A DNA stretch of 64,000 bases from Sclerodactyla briareus (taxonomy: Eukaryota; Echinodermata; Holothuroidea; Dendrochirotida; Sclerodactylidae), in the NCBI GenBank assembly GCA_026419785.1, contig JAODTK010005803.1, positions 62,001-126,000 on the forward strand, written 5' to 3'. The stretch's first letter is position 1; each line of letters begins with the position of its first letter. The notes beneath the pieces are model-generated. The model saw nothing but the letters and a program-made list of their open reading frames with translations, was not told the DNA's origin and did not search any database. Below, in pieces: positions 36,271 to 47,600 of this stretch. A program made the position numbers and the translations under genes.

Positions 36271-37466
36271 GGTCTTACCAATTTAAACTGTGTACAGCTG
36301 TTTCATGGGGAGCGACAAAAAACTTGCTGTGTTTCGTGTTGATCATGTCCATGGTTGGTGACAAAGAGGGAACATTGTGAAAAGTGATCATTTGTAAACA
36401 CGATAACCTCGACCCCAGCCTCTGCAGTGATAACCACTAGTTGGGTCCGCATCGCACCAGACAAGACAAGCAACCTGAATGGATGAGGCAGACACTCAGT
36501 AATCAGTAGTGTGTGGGCTGCCCATATCTCTCTGTTTTGTGTTTCGGTCATCGGAGTTCAAGGGACCTCGGTGCAGTTAACCCCGATTTGATAAACTTGA
36601 AGGCATCGGCAGCGGGCGGGCCGAGAACGGTCGGGTGGGTGAGGAGGGGGGTCCGTGCCACCCGTTGATAATTGTAGGTACCACAAACAACTTTCTGTCG
36701 AGGAGTAGTGCCTACCCCATCGGAAACATGCATAACAAGCGTGAGCTATAATTACTATCCTGGCGCCCCCAGCTCAGCCCACGAACCTGATTAAATTCCA
36801 CTGACCCTGACCGTTTTTCGCGAACGGAATTCCCCCATGTCCTCGTACATAAGTGGATATTTCATAGTCTTTCCACCTTCTCATAAAGTTTATTAGCTTG
36901 AAAAATCTTTTTTTCGCGCAAAATTGCAATTTCCACATTCGTACCGCATTCCGCATTCGAATTATGTCCAATACAATGAATTGGTTTGTATAGAATTCAA
37001 TTTCATTTCATTGAATAAATGTCCTCGGCGCAGGAGAACAAATAATGAAAAAAACGTGAAATTTTCAAAAGTTACTCGAATTCGCAGTACTACGGTATCC
37101 TACTGTATGAAAAACGTGCAGGAATTTAACACTTTTGGGGGCATTTAATTAGTGTTTTTTCGGTATGAATGTCCCCTATTCTTCGACCTTTCTTTTTCTG
37201 TCAAAATTTCATGCTGAGTGGCATGCAGGTTGAACGTTCCTGTAGGGGCTGGTTTACTGAGTTAATACTGCTGTGGCCATGATTCATTCATTGTCGGTCA
37301 TGTTCAGCACGACAACAACATCGTATACCAATTTTCTCATTTCCATTTTGTAACTATACATGGCGCGGGGGAAAAAAAAGTTGTGCTTCTCCAGGTACAA
37401 GTGCTTTCCCTTGGACTGATTACCTCCCTCTCGTGACATTGGGAAATGCGTGATTACGGTAATCAG

Positions 37467-37765
37467 GTCGATAGTCTTGGCAGTCGTTGTACTGGTGGCA
37501 GAAGTGGGACTGCTGTGGCAGCAGCAATGCTCATAACAGCGAGCCCACGAGTCCCTCAGTACGTCAGCAGTGGCCCATCGACTACTTACTTCAGCCCGAT
37601 CAGGGACCGTCTGGTTCCGCCACGCCGATGCCGAATGAATGATATAGCAGTGGCCTAAGGCGAGATGCTCCAGTGTGGATTCAAGGTGCTAGAACAACTC
37701 GGACACGGCAGCTTCGGTCTTGTAGCAGCGCAAAGAACTTGAAACGTAGCTGTGACGCCGTCCAG
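37467..37765 (+). pseudogene. Kinase gene, exon 4 (linker and glycine loop) with stops
   Basis: The acceptor is AATCAG at 37461-37466 and the donor is AG|GTAAGA. The single frame (phase 0 in, phase 2 out) encodes a Ser/Pro-rich linker (PQYVSSGPSTTYFSP), then the start of a protein kinase domain: FKVLEQLGHGSFGLVAAQ, in which GHGSFG (37701-37718) is the GxGxxG ATP loop. NVAVT follows, where the VAIK lysine would sit, so the codon at 37755 is ACG (Thr) instead of AAG (Lys). Two in-frame stops occur, TAA at 37656 and TGA at 37740. Both lie inside otherwise continuous kinase sequence, so they are either disabling mutations or single-base sequence errors. Without transcript data the alternative of a shorter exon starting after the first stop cannot be excluded. 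Confidence 0.75.
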
Positions 37766-40055
37766 GTAAGAACCGACCTCGCATTACCTCACCTTAATAC
37801 ATTTCCTCCCACTCGGAGATCGAAACCAAGGGGGGGGGGACGGTCCTATATATTTTTTCAATCGATAGATCACGGCGTTTCTTCTGAACCCAAACTTTCC
37901 AATGTTTCTTAGCTCATTTCCCACCGGTTACACGGCATATCGGTACTGACTATCCATGAATGACAAGCCTCACTAATGCCACTCACCTCCTCAAATCATA
38001 CCTTAAAGTAATAATTCCTAAATATCTAAAATGAAGTAATCGACGTTGGAATAAAAAAACGTAGTCATCCGTTTTTACCTAGAAACACCCGACCCGAATT
38101 GTCTGCTGGGAGGCGTGGTAGGTGCCAGTCACAGTCGAAGAAGTGGCCCAGCACCAAGTTTCTGAGCATCCTGCGAGTGTGCGCAGAACCCTTCTAGTGT
38201 TGGAGTAGAGTTTTATTAGGTCATTAGTTAGCAGTGACGGTGTTCGGTTCTCAGTTTTTTTAATGGTCCCCCCAGGATTTGTTTCCTTGCACTTTCAACA
38301 TCCAGCAGTTGAGTGGAATGTGTGAATCGTACAGTGGATCTTCTCTTTTTCTTATCTCTCTTGCGAGAAGGTTGCCCCACCTCGTGAGTCAAGTATGTGT
38401 TCGCCCATCCTCATAACACTTTGTTGAAAAAAAAGCAAAAACAAAACGAAGAACCCCACACAAAAAAACGCAAAACAAGAAGAGCGTCGTCGAGAGGTAC
38501 GTCGATGTAAAGCCAATGACAATTCCAGGTGTTCATTACTAAATATAGCGCTCTTGCGCGTACGTTGCTAAATTGATAAATAAATGAAAGTATCCCAGGG
38601 TTCAGCTTTTTTTTTTTGCCAGTTTCCTTTAGGTTTAGAGCTTTTTTGAACCAGATATAGGCGCAGATTGGCGCTGGGAATTGCTACTGACGGAGGGAGA
38701 AATAATGCCCCGGCACGCGGGTGTCAACTTCAGTGCCTCCCTGCTCAATAACAGCATTGTTAGCCCTTTTCCTCGAAATTTCCAAAAATTCTTTCCCATT
38801 TAAAAAAAAATCGACCCTATTTCATTTTGAGGTGTTTCCAACACCTGTATATTTTCACCTCGTCAGGAGTTTATGAAAGCTGGAAGGAGTGGCGAGCAGT
38901 CCTCAGGAAACATATAAATATGAACATTCTGACCCCTAATAATAAGGTCGAAAACAGCTTTCGTGTTGAAGCGACAGGCTATAGACGGGTTATGCAGGTT
39001 TGGGTGCGCCCACTCGGACTCCCCGAGGCGGGAGAAAGTTTTCTCGGCGGAGGTGCAAGGCATGACCACCCATTCCACCGCTGGGCGCAACTCTTGAAAT
39101 TAAATAATATTATCCGTGAATCTAGGGTAATCGGTACAGTTTTGTTAACTTCGCGCCACTGCATGTCACTTTCGTATTTTTGGCGGTCGTTCGAGTGGTT
39201 AGCCGTTGATGGTCCATTAAATGCAGAATGCGTCCTGGGGGACCAGTTCCGACAAGCATAATGTGTGCCCAAAACACTGGAGCATATCGCTACTGACTAT
39301 ACTGCCCAAGCACGTTAGCAGCTGGCTGCTAAATTTGGGGAACCCATTAGCCATTTTTTTTTTATTTTTTTTGAAGGTTAACAACCCTGTTCACTGTTAT
39401 GAAAAATGCTGATATATGGGGGGTAATTTTTGCCTTGCAAACTCTCCGTGACGGGTCTCAATATTACACCACTCGTTCCCTGCCGCCCGCCTGTGCACTA
39501 CCTACACATATTCTCTGCCGCTGACGAAAGGGGAGAGAGCGGGAGGCGCAGACGTGTAGGATGCTAACTGAATTGACTAATTTGAGTACCGGGTATTTAG
39601 ACCTAGGCCTAATCAGTCAGTGCCAACAAAAGTCATAGTATTAATCATCCTGGTCAAATAATATTTCAGCGAGCTAAAGCGGGTGACCCACCCACGCCAA
39701 AGAGTTACCCTGGCGGGTGACAAAATCCTTAACTCGATGTTTAGGACTCGCGCCACTCATGGTGGCACTCAGATTAAAACACTAAAGTCGCTCCAAATAC
39801 CACGATGAAAACGTCATTCGAAAAATGCATTAAACTTGACTCATTATATAATGTATAATTACGGCACATCTGCACAGGTACAGATTGGGTTTTCTCCGAT
39901 GACGGGAAATGCTGGAGACTCATTTCGTCATCAAGTACGTGCGGCGAGGTTACTCTTTTGTGGAGGAACATTAAGATGTACAATCATATTACTGAATGAA
40001 CACCTGAAACACGATATAATTACCCGCAATCATTTCGATTTTTTTTTTCAGGTAG
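37766..40055 (+). other. Intron 4, with an unexplained open frame
   Basis: An open frame of 144 codons (38827-39261) is overlapped on the - strand by one of 97 codons (38979-39272). Neither resembles a known domain; a fossil repeat is the likelier source. The rest has only T-rich runs and a poly-A-rich patch near 38425-38470. Confidence 0.5.
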
Positions 40056-40753
40056 TGGCGATCAAGTTCCAGTACTGTTCGATATTCCTGACTGGGACGC
40101 GGATCCCAACAATTCCGCGGCGAGATGCCCAAAAGGCATCCGAGGGGAACCGCCTTGCTCGGTGGGAGAGTGCCCCGAGTGTGGTGGAGCTCTTCGGCTT
40201 CGGTGAATTCCCGATAAAGGGAGCCGATGTCTCGTTCATGGTCATGGAGAGCCCGCAGGGTTCGATCCTTCTACAAGTATCTCCAGAAGCACAGACCAAT
40301 CGGAGAGCAGAGAGCTTGGTTCTTCTCAAGTCAGCGGCATCGATAGCGATGGACATTCATCGCTGTGGCTTGGTACACGGTGACCGCAAGCCGAGTACCT
40401 CCTGCTCTGTGATCAGGATCAGCTGAAAGTTATCGACTTCGGATTAGTCGGAGGATGTCTCGCGATAAGTGTCTCCTATGTCGCGGGAGGTACTCGGAGT
40501 GAACCAAACCCGGAGAGGTACCGACGGGAAACCGCCCCTGGTAAGGCGACGGTCTGGTCCTGTGGGTGTCTGTTCTATTACATGAATCTTCGGGACTGTC
40601 CCGTTCTCCTCACCGAAGAAAGCCTGTAAGCGTCCTCTGATACTGCTCCGCCTCAATCACTAGAAGAAAAAGACCTCCTGTACCGTCTGCTGAGAGAAAC
40701 CCGAGGATCTAGGAGTATCTATAGAGATGGAACAACTCGTTAAGGCAGAGTAG
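40056..40753 (+). pseudogene. Kinase gene, exon 5 (catalytic and C-lobe), frameshifted
   Basis: The T10 tract and CAGGTAG give two possible acceptors; the one ending at 40055 keeps phase (AG + T, Ser). The exon reads SGDQVPVLFDIPDWD, then after one shift the alphaC-like AQKASEGNRLARWESAPSVV, ELFGFGEF, FMVMESPQGSILLQV and AASIAMDIHRCGLVHGD. Next is the catalytic loop HGDRKPE (40376 onward; HRDLKPEN in the family, with Arg for Leu), then after a second shift LLLCDQDQLKVIDFGL (DFG at 40435), GGTRSEPNPERY (APE region) and ATVWSCGCLFYYM (DVWSxGC with Thr for Asp). TAA at 40627 and another shift precede EKPEDLGVSIEMEQLVKAE and TAG at 40751. The HGD form recalls NIK/TOPK/BUB1-type kinases, but I cannot name the subfamily. 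Confidence 0.8.
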
Positions 40754-40953
40754 AGGAGGACTTGAGGAATAGCAGCATGCATCAGATTCTGGATATATTC
40801 CTTGGTATCTCTAATGTAACGATACTTTCTCAGGAATTTATATTTCACCTCGAATATGTACATAACTATAATTCTCTATTCCTCTCATCCATATGAGAGA
40901 ACTGAGATAGCCTGAGCGTGCGCGTGCGCGTAAATTTACTATACCGTAAGTAT

Positions 40954-40959
40954 AATAAA
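40954..40959 (+). terminator. Candidate polyadenylation signal
   Basis: AATAAA ~200 bases after the last kinase-frame TAG, in an A- and T-rich stretch. Position is sensible; no direct proof. Confidence 0.4.
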
Positions 40960-42915
40960 GTGAAGTAAAACAATAATTACAATAATTAAACCTCGTAGAA
41001 CCGTTTTTTCTCTCATTTTTAGAAGCTACTTGTAGTAAGATTTCTTATAAACGGATGTAACTTCGTTGTTTTCCAGTCATGCTGATAGCACTGACTCATT
41101 TGCACACTAAAGATCCACTCTCTGGGATTAGTGTATTTGTCCTGATCCTTTTGAAATCGACACTGTGCTACTGATTTTCGTCGAAGGATCGTATCAAAGC
41201 TTGCCTCCGTCCGAAGCCTGCGACCTGACAGCTGTTTGCTAAGGGCGCCCACCAGCGGTGGAGGAAATACTCCAGTAATCCCCACATCCAGAGTTTTCGG
41301 AACCAGAATTTAAGCATTCATTGCGGTGGTCAATGGGGGTTATATGGGTGATTTAATATAAGACAGATCGTGTACGTTACGTAGGAATGACCTAGCCGCT
41401 GTGTCTCCCTCTTCAACAAAACTACCCCTCCACCATTGCTGGTGGGATAAAAGGTGCAATATGAATGGTGTCATACCTGTCATGACCTCGCTTGTGTGAT
41501 GAGCAATCTTGTTATATAATGTTGTGAAGGCAAGGGTGACGAGGATTCTATCCCATGCTACTACGACAGGGAGTTAATGGCATTTTGGTAGAGTGACATT
41601 AGTTTTAATAGTTATAACTTGAAAGAGTTACTTAGGACTTAGGACTTTGACTTTTTTTAGAATTTTCTGCATCCCAATAATTTCTATCCCCACCGAAGTT
41701 TGGCCCCTCCCCAACTCTTCAAGTGTGGTTAAAGGCCAGCCTCTTCACACGATGCCTTTTTGTCTGGAGGGCATTTCAGTTCGCTTAATAATATAGAGAA
41801 TATGTGGCTGTGGAGCTTGCCAATGGGAGAATCTGCTAAGATGTTTGGTGGTGAGAGGATGCCTTACCCTAAAGGGAATGCATCCTCTCACCTAATGATA
41901 GGGTTCTATTCCATTTCATAAATACCATATTTTGTGATGTTAAGAACGAACTTAAATCATCATATCATTAAAATTTTTTCTTAGGTGTTTAAAAGGAACT
42001 AATCAAAATTTGGTGATTTTTCTCACGTGGAAGTAAATGTTTACGCTGACGTGACATTGTCCAGCGAAAAACTCCTTAGATATAAAAACAAACAAATCAG
42101 CTTTGTTGTGATGTTCTTACATGTACTGTGAAGTAATGAAAGACAAGGCTACAATTTTTTACTGGTGCCCACAAGGAAAGTTTGTTCAGCCTGTAGGTGA
42201 CTCCACAGCAAAGATTATAGCGTAGGCATAGACTGAATGTAGGCTTTTCACCTTCGTCACTCATTTGACTGACGTGCCCAACCCTACAGCCTGTTTTCCA
42301 CAATGGCCAGTGTGGGAAAAACATTATTGCCAGTAACAACCTTAAGCAGGTATCAACTTACAATGCCGTAGCCTCTTCTTTCACCTCACAACTTAATTCT
42401 AAATTTTTGTTTTACCCACACATTACATATATAGTCCCTTAAGAAGGCTTCGCGAAATGAGATTGGGGTGGATAGTGTTCAGGCCTATTTATTACTTGCG
42501 GCGACTGTGTAACGGTACTTTGTAGATTGTAACTGTGATTTTTTATGGTCGCCTCAGGCTATGCGGCAAGCTGAGGGCCTAACGTTAGGCCTAACCTAGC
42601 CTAATGTCGGAGCCTTCACTTCAGCCTACTTAGTCAGTAACCACGTAATCTTACGCCTCAATATAACTATCCCATACCTATTACCGCTTCATAGTCCGAC
42701 ACTGGTATAGTTCAATTCAATTCAAATTCAATTGATGCCTTCGCTGATTCCCGCACTGTACATACCAGAAGCGCAGTCCTGATGCAAAGTCAGCGCCCAC
42801 GTACGAGTGCGTGCAAGCCTAACGAACTTGTGCAAGTCGGGGAATTTTGGGTGCGTCCGTACTTGTTGTTTTGTTGTTATTTTTGTTGTTTTGTGTGTAT
42901 GTTGTTGTTTGTTTC
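40960..42915. other. No gene recognised
   Basis: An 88-codon minus-strand frame (41019-41285) and an 80-codon one (42097-42339) match nothing known. A mirror-like pair GATGCCTTACCCTAAAGG / GGGAATGCATCCTCTCACC flanks 41858-41893. Nothing else is seen. Confidence 0.45.
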
Positions 42916-42917
42916 GT

Positions 42918-43075
42918 CATATGACCCTCGGTCATAGGTTATATGACGTCAGAACGATCACGAATCGCCCGAAAATCCGGGTCATAGGTTATAATGACGT
43001 CAGAACGATGACGTATTCGCTGAAAAATCCGGGTCATAAGTTATAATGACGTCAGTAACGATTACGTAATCGCCC
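42918..43075. repeat. Three-copy 51-52 bp tandem repeat, each with a CRE motif
   Basis: Units are spaced 51 and 52 bp. Each holds CGGGTCATAGGTTATAATGACGTCAG.AACGAT.ACG; the palindromic full CRE TGACGTCA (the CREB/ATF site) sits at 42944-42951, 42995-43002 and 43047-43054. A further TGACGTA (43009-43015) and TTACGTAA (43063-43070) half-site-like words lie beside them. No gene start is recognised within 2 kb, so a regulatory role is unproven. Confidence 0.85.
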
Positions 43076-44430
43076 GAGAATCCTCAATTTCGGCCAAAAT
43101 AACGCGCTGCCGAATATTTGCAATGATTCTTTTCCCTCAAAATATAGCAAGGTTTATATGTGTCAACGGCCATCAGGGCGGCTGTAACAAGATAAATTGG
43201 CGTTTAAAACCATTACCGTCGATCAGAGCTACTAAAAATTAGAAGTAGAAGCTTCGTGTGTGTTGCCACTTACGGTGGATTCCGGAACTTGCGTCAGAAA
43301 AGCCGTAGCACTCTTTCTTTTTAAAATTCTGGGAAAATTCTTTTCGTGGTTGGCTCCCAACCCTGATCCTAATCCCCTCACCCTAACAAGATTATGACTA
43401 CAATATTATATAATTATATATATATATATCTATATAATAATAATATTATATTATATAATTAAAAAAAATATATAGGATATATTATATATTATATATATAT
43501 AATATATATACATTCTAAAATATATATATATGATAATAGATATAGATATAATATATATGACTATAATATGACTATATAATATGACATAATACATTCCCAC
43601 TAACCAATCAGAAAATACTGTCGGAATCAGTCGGAACTGAGAAATTTCCGAGGAATAACGGTGAATTTGGCATTCGCGACTGCAGCCTACGGCGAATTAT
43701 TCTAAATAACATACATGGCATGAACGGCAGTGGGTTACTGGTAGTTAGGACGCACACTGGCTGGCGAAGCTCATTAATTTTCAGCACAAAAGGACATTTG
43801 AAGTTGTCTGTTAGACATTACAAAACATTTGAAGCAGTACTTATACATTATTCTAATTCGGAAATGCTACTTCGTCAACCCTGGTGGCTGAGCTGCCTGT
43901 AGACTGTGACGTGCCCACGATTGAGGAAGTCGAGAGGCCTTGTAGCATTTGAAGGGCGGGAAGCTCCGGGGTTCTGTGGTATACATACCGAGAGTCTGGG
44001 CTGGTTTTTGGAGTGTATTTGTGTTGCCAGTCTTGCTATATTCTAGTGAGCTTGGACAGGGACGTGCTAGAGGGGGGTGGGGGGGGGGGGGTGGCACCCC
44101 AAATTGTCAAATTATAATTAAATAGTTGGGCAATCTTGTGACCAATCGGAATTTTGGTGAAAGGTGGCTAAAAGCGCTGCACACTTTTGCGATAGGATAC
44201 GATACGAAAAATTTATATCGTATGGCAGTTTCACACGCAATAAAAATGTTGTACGATAACTTTATCAGACGTCTCGCGGCGCCTAACACATAACGGAGAA
44301 GTGGTGGGATTGTTAAGTTGAGGGGAAGCCCAAGTTTTGCCTCTTTTCGTATGCTTCAAGGGAGTGGAAGCCCTGGTCGGCGATTTTTTTAATACCAATA
44401 ATTGTAATTTCAAGCAATTTTCAAGTTGTG
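43076..44430. other. AT-rich microsatellite region, no gene
   Basis: AT dinucleotide and near-dinucleotide repeats run from about 43405 to 43590. A G run follows near 44066-44091. Overlapping frames at 43867-44413 on the - strand resemble nothing known. Confidence 0.6.
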
Positions 44431-44435
44431 TCTTT

Positions 44436-44660
44436 TTAGTAGCTTGTAGGAGGCGTGAAATAGTGTTTATCGACCCCTTTTAAAGCAACCAGGAGCCCCG
44501 GCGGAGGGTTCTTACCCACGGGTCTCGTCGGAGACAGAACGCGGTGGACGGGGTCGCCACCGAGAGACGCGCCATGCCCATAGAAGCGCAATTGTCGATC
44601 ACAAATCAGGTAGCTGACCTCACTATCCCCGACTACCCTTTCGTTGGGCAACCAGTCGTA
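44436..44660 (-). mobile_element. LINE ORF2 C-terminal fragment
   Basis: The - strand reads YLICDRQLRFYGHGASL, GGDPVHRVLSPTRPVG and P.PPG, the post-RT segment common in LINE ORF2 proteins (RQLRLYGHVARLP..DP.HRV). It belongs to the family type whose RT core is at 60590-60960. No further parts lie next to it. Confidence 0.65.
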
Positions 44661-47600
44661 CTTAGCATCGGTATATGAGAATACGGCGAAAATGACGGTA
44701 GCCAGAAAGCATTCAGCAAATCAGTCAATTCAGTCAATTGAGCTGAAAAATTCGGACTAGGTTACTTTGCGCAGAAGAAGCAGTAAAACTATGGCCTACG
44801 GCTCACCTGTGTACCCTAATACTTTCCCACTGACATACAAGAAATTATTAACTTGGGGTGTGGACTTATATCACATCTCCCATAGCTTATTTCCGTTGCC
44901 GTCTTTTCGTTTCTTTCCGGCCTCTTTCTCCACATGAGGGGTTCGGGGAAGTTCTCGACAGGCTGTGGATCGACCCCCTCTGGAAAACCCTTCTTACCCT
45001 GCCCTCCTCAAACAGCCACAAACACAACTCCCCGGCCACTGACTACCACCGCATATCTACTGCCTGGAGTCACATGAAACCTGGGGACGCCGACGCAACA
45101 TGACTCCCCATAACCTCACTGGTCACGTTACTATTGCATATGGGCATAAGGGTTTCGTAGGCCCGGGCTGGCTGGCAAATATGGTCGAGAAGCTCAAGAG
45201 GGAGCAATGTATGTCCCCGGATACGTCACTATCCAATACACATTCATTCAAAAACACCTGATTTCATCACTAAACCTCTTGTCACGCCACACCTCTTGTT
45301 TGGCGTTCGATACTCTTCGCAGAATTGCGCAAGTTATCACTGCTGTGGGCAATTTATGCATCCGATCAATTTATGCACCGATAAAAGTTAAAAGATCTCA
45401 ACTTGACGTCGATGATTTCAGCGGATCGTATCGTATAGCCAGTGTGAACAGCCCTTTAGGGTTAAATTCATGCGATGCAAGATTTAAGCCAAGACAAAAT
45501 ATGATCGGTATTCCAACTGAACCACAACAACTCCAACCATAAAACTCAGTTGACATTTTCTGAACGATAGAGTGGCAAACTGATCAAGTCAGTAATTTTT
45601 ATATTCAAGACATTCAAATGAAGACAATGCTCATGCAATGGAAGACGCTTCGCTTATAGATTGAGCCCTAGGTAGGCCTAAATAACTTTTGTGTAATTAA
45701 AGACTTTCTTCTCAATTACAAGACATTTTTTGGACAAACTAACTAACAAAGATTCCAAATAGACTTTCAATGTACTTGAGCAGTAGTTTTGATGTTTTAG
45801 AACTACATTTTGTCATTTTCTACGTTACGTGGTAAGTTGGGGATACCCTTATGGACGGCTTGTCGGTGGCTGCTGACGGACTTGCGGTTTAATCCCCGCA
45901 GCTTCTTATGCCCGCCTAAACAAGTCACGAAATATTCGGAACTATAACGAGACACATAATTTTAACAGGCTAACCGGATTTTTTTGTTTTTTTTGGGGGG
46001 GGGGGCTGGGAAGCACGTGCACCCTAGAAAACCGTATGCCCCCCGTGTTCCCCAAGAGATTTGTGATTCTCTAAGAACTATTCGTAGTCAGTATTGAATA
46101 CCAGATTAATATATATCTGGTTATTTTTTTTTTTCATACAAGTAAGGCAGTAAATACCCTAAAAAGTGTATACATTTAGTGATCTGAGCGTGGTCCTAAT
46201 GGTGGAAGTCTCTTTTGCTCTCCCCGTCCTACCCGCAAGCCCTAATAAGTCACCTTTGGCCTCCGGGCCGGCACCCCCCCCCCTTACCACATAGCTAGGC
46301 TATCAGGCATATGACGTTTATTCATAGTTAGGACGGTTAGAGCTGAAGCTGGCTAAAAGTCCTAAACTTCGCGGAGATCATGAATTCTTCAGATGTGCCC
46401 GGAAAAAAACCGAGAAAAATGCTCGCTTCGCGCGCCACAGTTGACAGTATGGTTGGAACAGTAATGGTTAACATCCTGGCCCCAAAAACTGAAGTCGGGC
46501 AGCGATAGGACCGAAAATTCGACGAAATGTCTAGAAGACAGAATGTCTTTTCCACTGATCACAAATTTGTGATTAAAAAAAATACCCAAGCTTGGTACAC
46601 GCAGCTAAAACGCCCAGGAAAGGAATTTCAAGCATGTTGGGGCTTCATCGTCAGACCCTAGCTCCGTCCCTGAGCTTGGATGCTCGCTGTTGGACTGAGA
46701 CGGCGGCGATTGGAAAAATGTGAAAATGGTGCCAAAGCATACATATGCCAGATCAGTGATTCTGCCTCTTACTGCCCGAACAACCCCCCTCCTTCTTTCC
46801 CGCCTCTACGGCCCACTGGATTGATTATACTGGTGACGCAAATGTGTCCATTATATGCCTGAGTGTGTCAATCCATGAGCAGTCGTGGAGGAGGAGGCCT
46901 GACTTTAATTTGCAAGTCATGTCTGTCAGAGAAGGCATAACCCCTCCTCTCGCCTCCCTGCATGTTGGGAGGATATTTTTTCCCAGAGGAATGGAGCACA
47001 GCAATCCCCATCTCCGGATTGATGCCAGGGTTTCCATCAAATGAATGGTACAACATAGCCCCTATTTGATTAGTAACATAAAACCTAGGAAAACCTAGTT
47101 TATTTGTTAAGTTCAAATTTGATCTCAAACAACTAGTAATGACAAGAATGAGGAAATAAGCCTCCCACGATATTCCAAAATGAACCAATCCGCTGACAGA
47201 CAATCTACCTCTCCTTTCTTGTAGCATTGCGTGTCAGCGTAATACAGGACATGTGAAGTATGAAAACTGTAAACGTGACTGTTACAACGCGAAAGTACGG
47301 TGATGGACACGAGATTTCAGAAGAGCGGTTCGCTATCATAGCAAGTTCTTCAATGTTTGTCAATCTTAGTTTACACTCCAAGAGGAAATTACCCTTGGGT
47401 TCAGCATGCATCCTAATTAGGTGATAGTTTAATAGCGTTTTAGGAAAAAAATGTTTTTACAGGATTTGTTGAATTCTGAGATAATTGTTGTTTTGTTGAA
47501 GAATGAGTAAAAAAAAGCGGGGGGGGGGGGGAGGATTTTGGTGCCATCTTGGTTCAGGCAGCTTGCAAGCGTTGGAGATACATATTTCAATTGATCCGGT

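Larger units (their letters stand above)
34561..37466 (+). other. Large intron 3 with microsatellites and satellite
   Basis: Holds TGTA/GTAT and GT microsatellites (34687-34706, 34974-35222), a GC-rich patch (34720-34970) and the AGGTCA-rich array (35341-36270). The 166-codon minus-strand frame at 34629-35129 is made from the microsatellite and the GC patch, so I do not call it. From 36280 to 37440 nothing is recognisable. Confidence 0.6.

Noticed and set aside
38827-39272. 144-codon plus-strand frame as an additional kinase-gene exon
   Set aside because: An equally long antisense frame covers it, it lacks flanking splice sites in phase, and its product does not continue the kinase domain.
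45840-45915. tRNA-like or SINE promoter with GGTTTAATCCCCGC
   Set aside because: The T-arm pairs poorly and no cloverleaf can be drawn.
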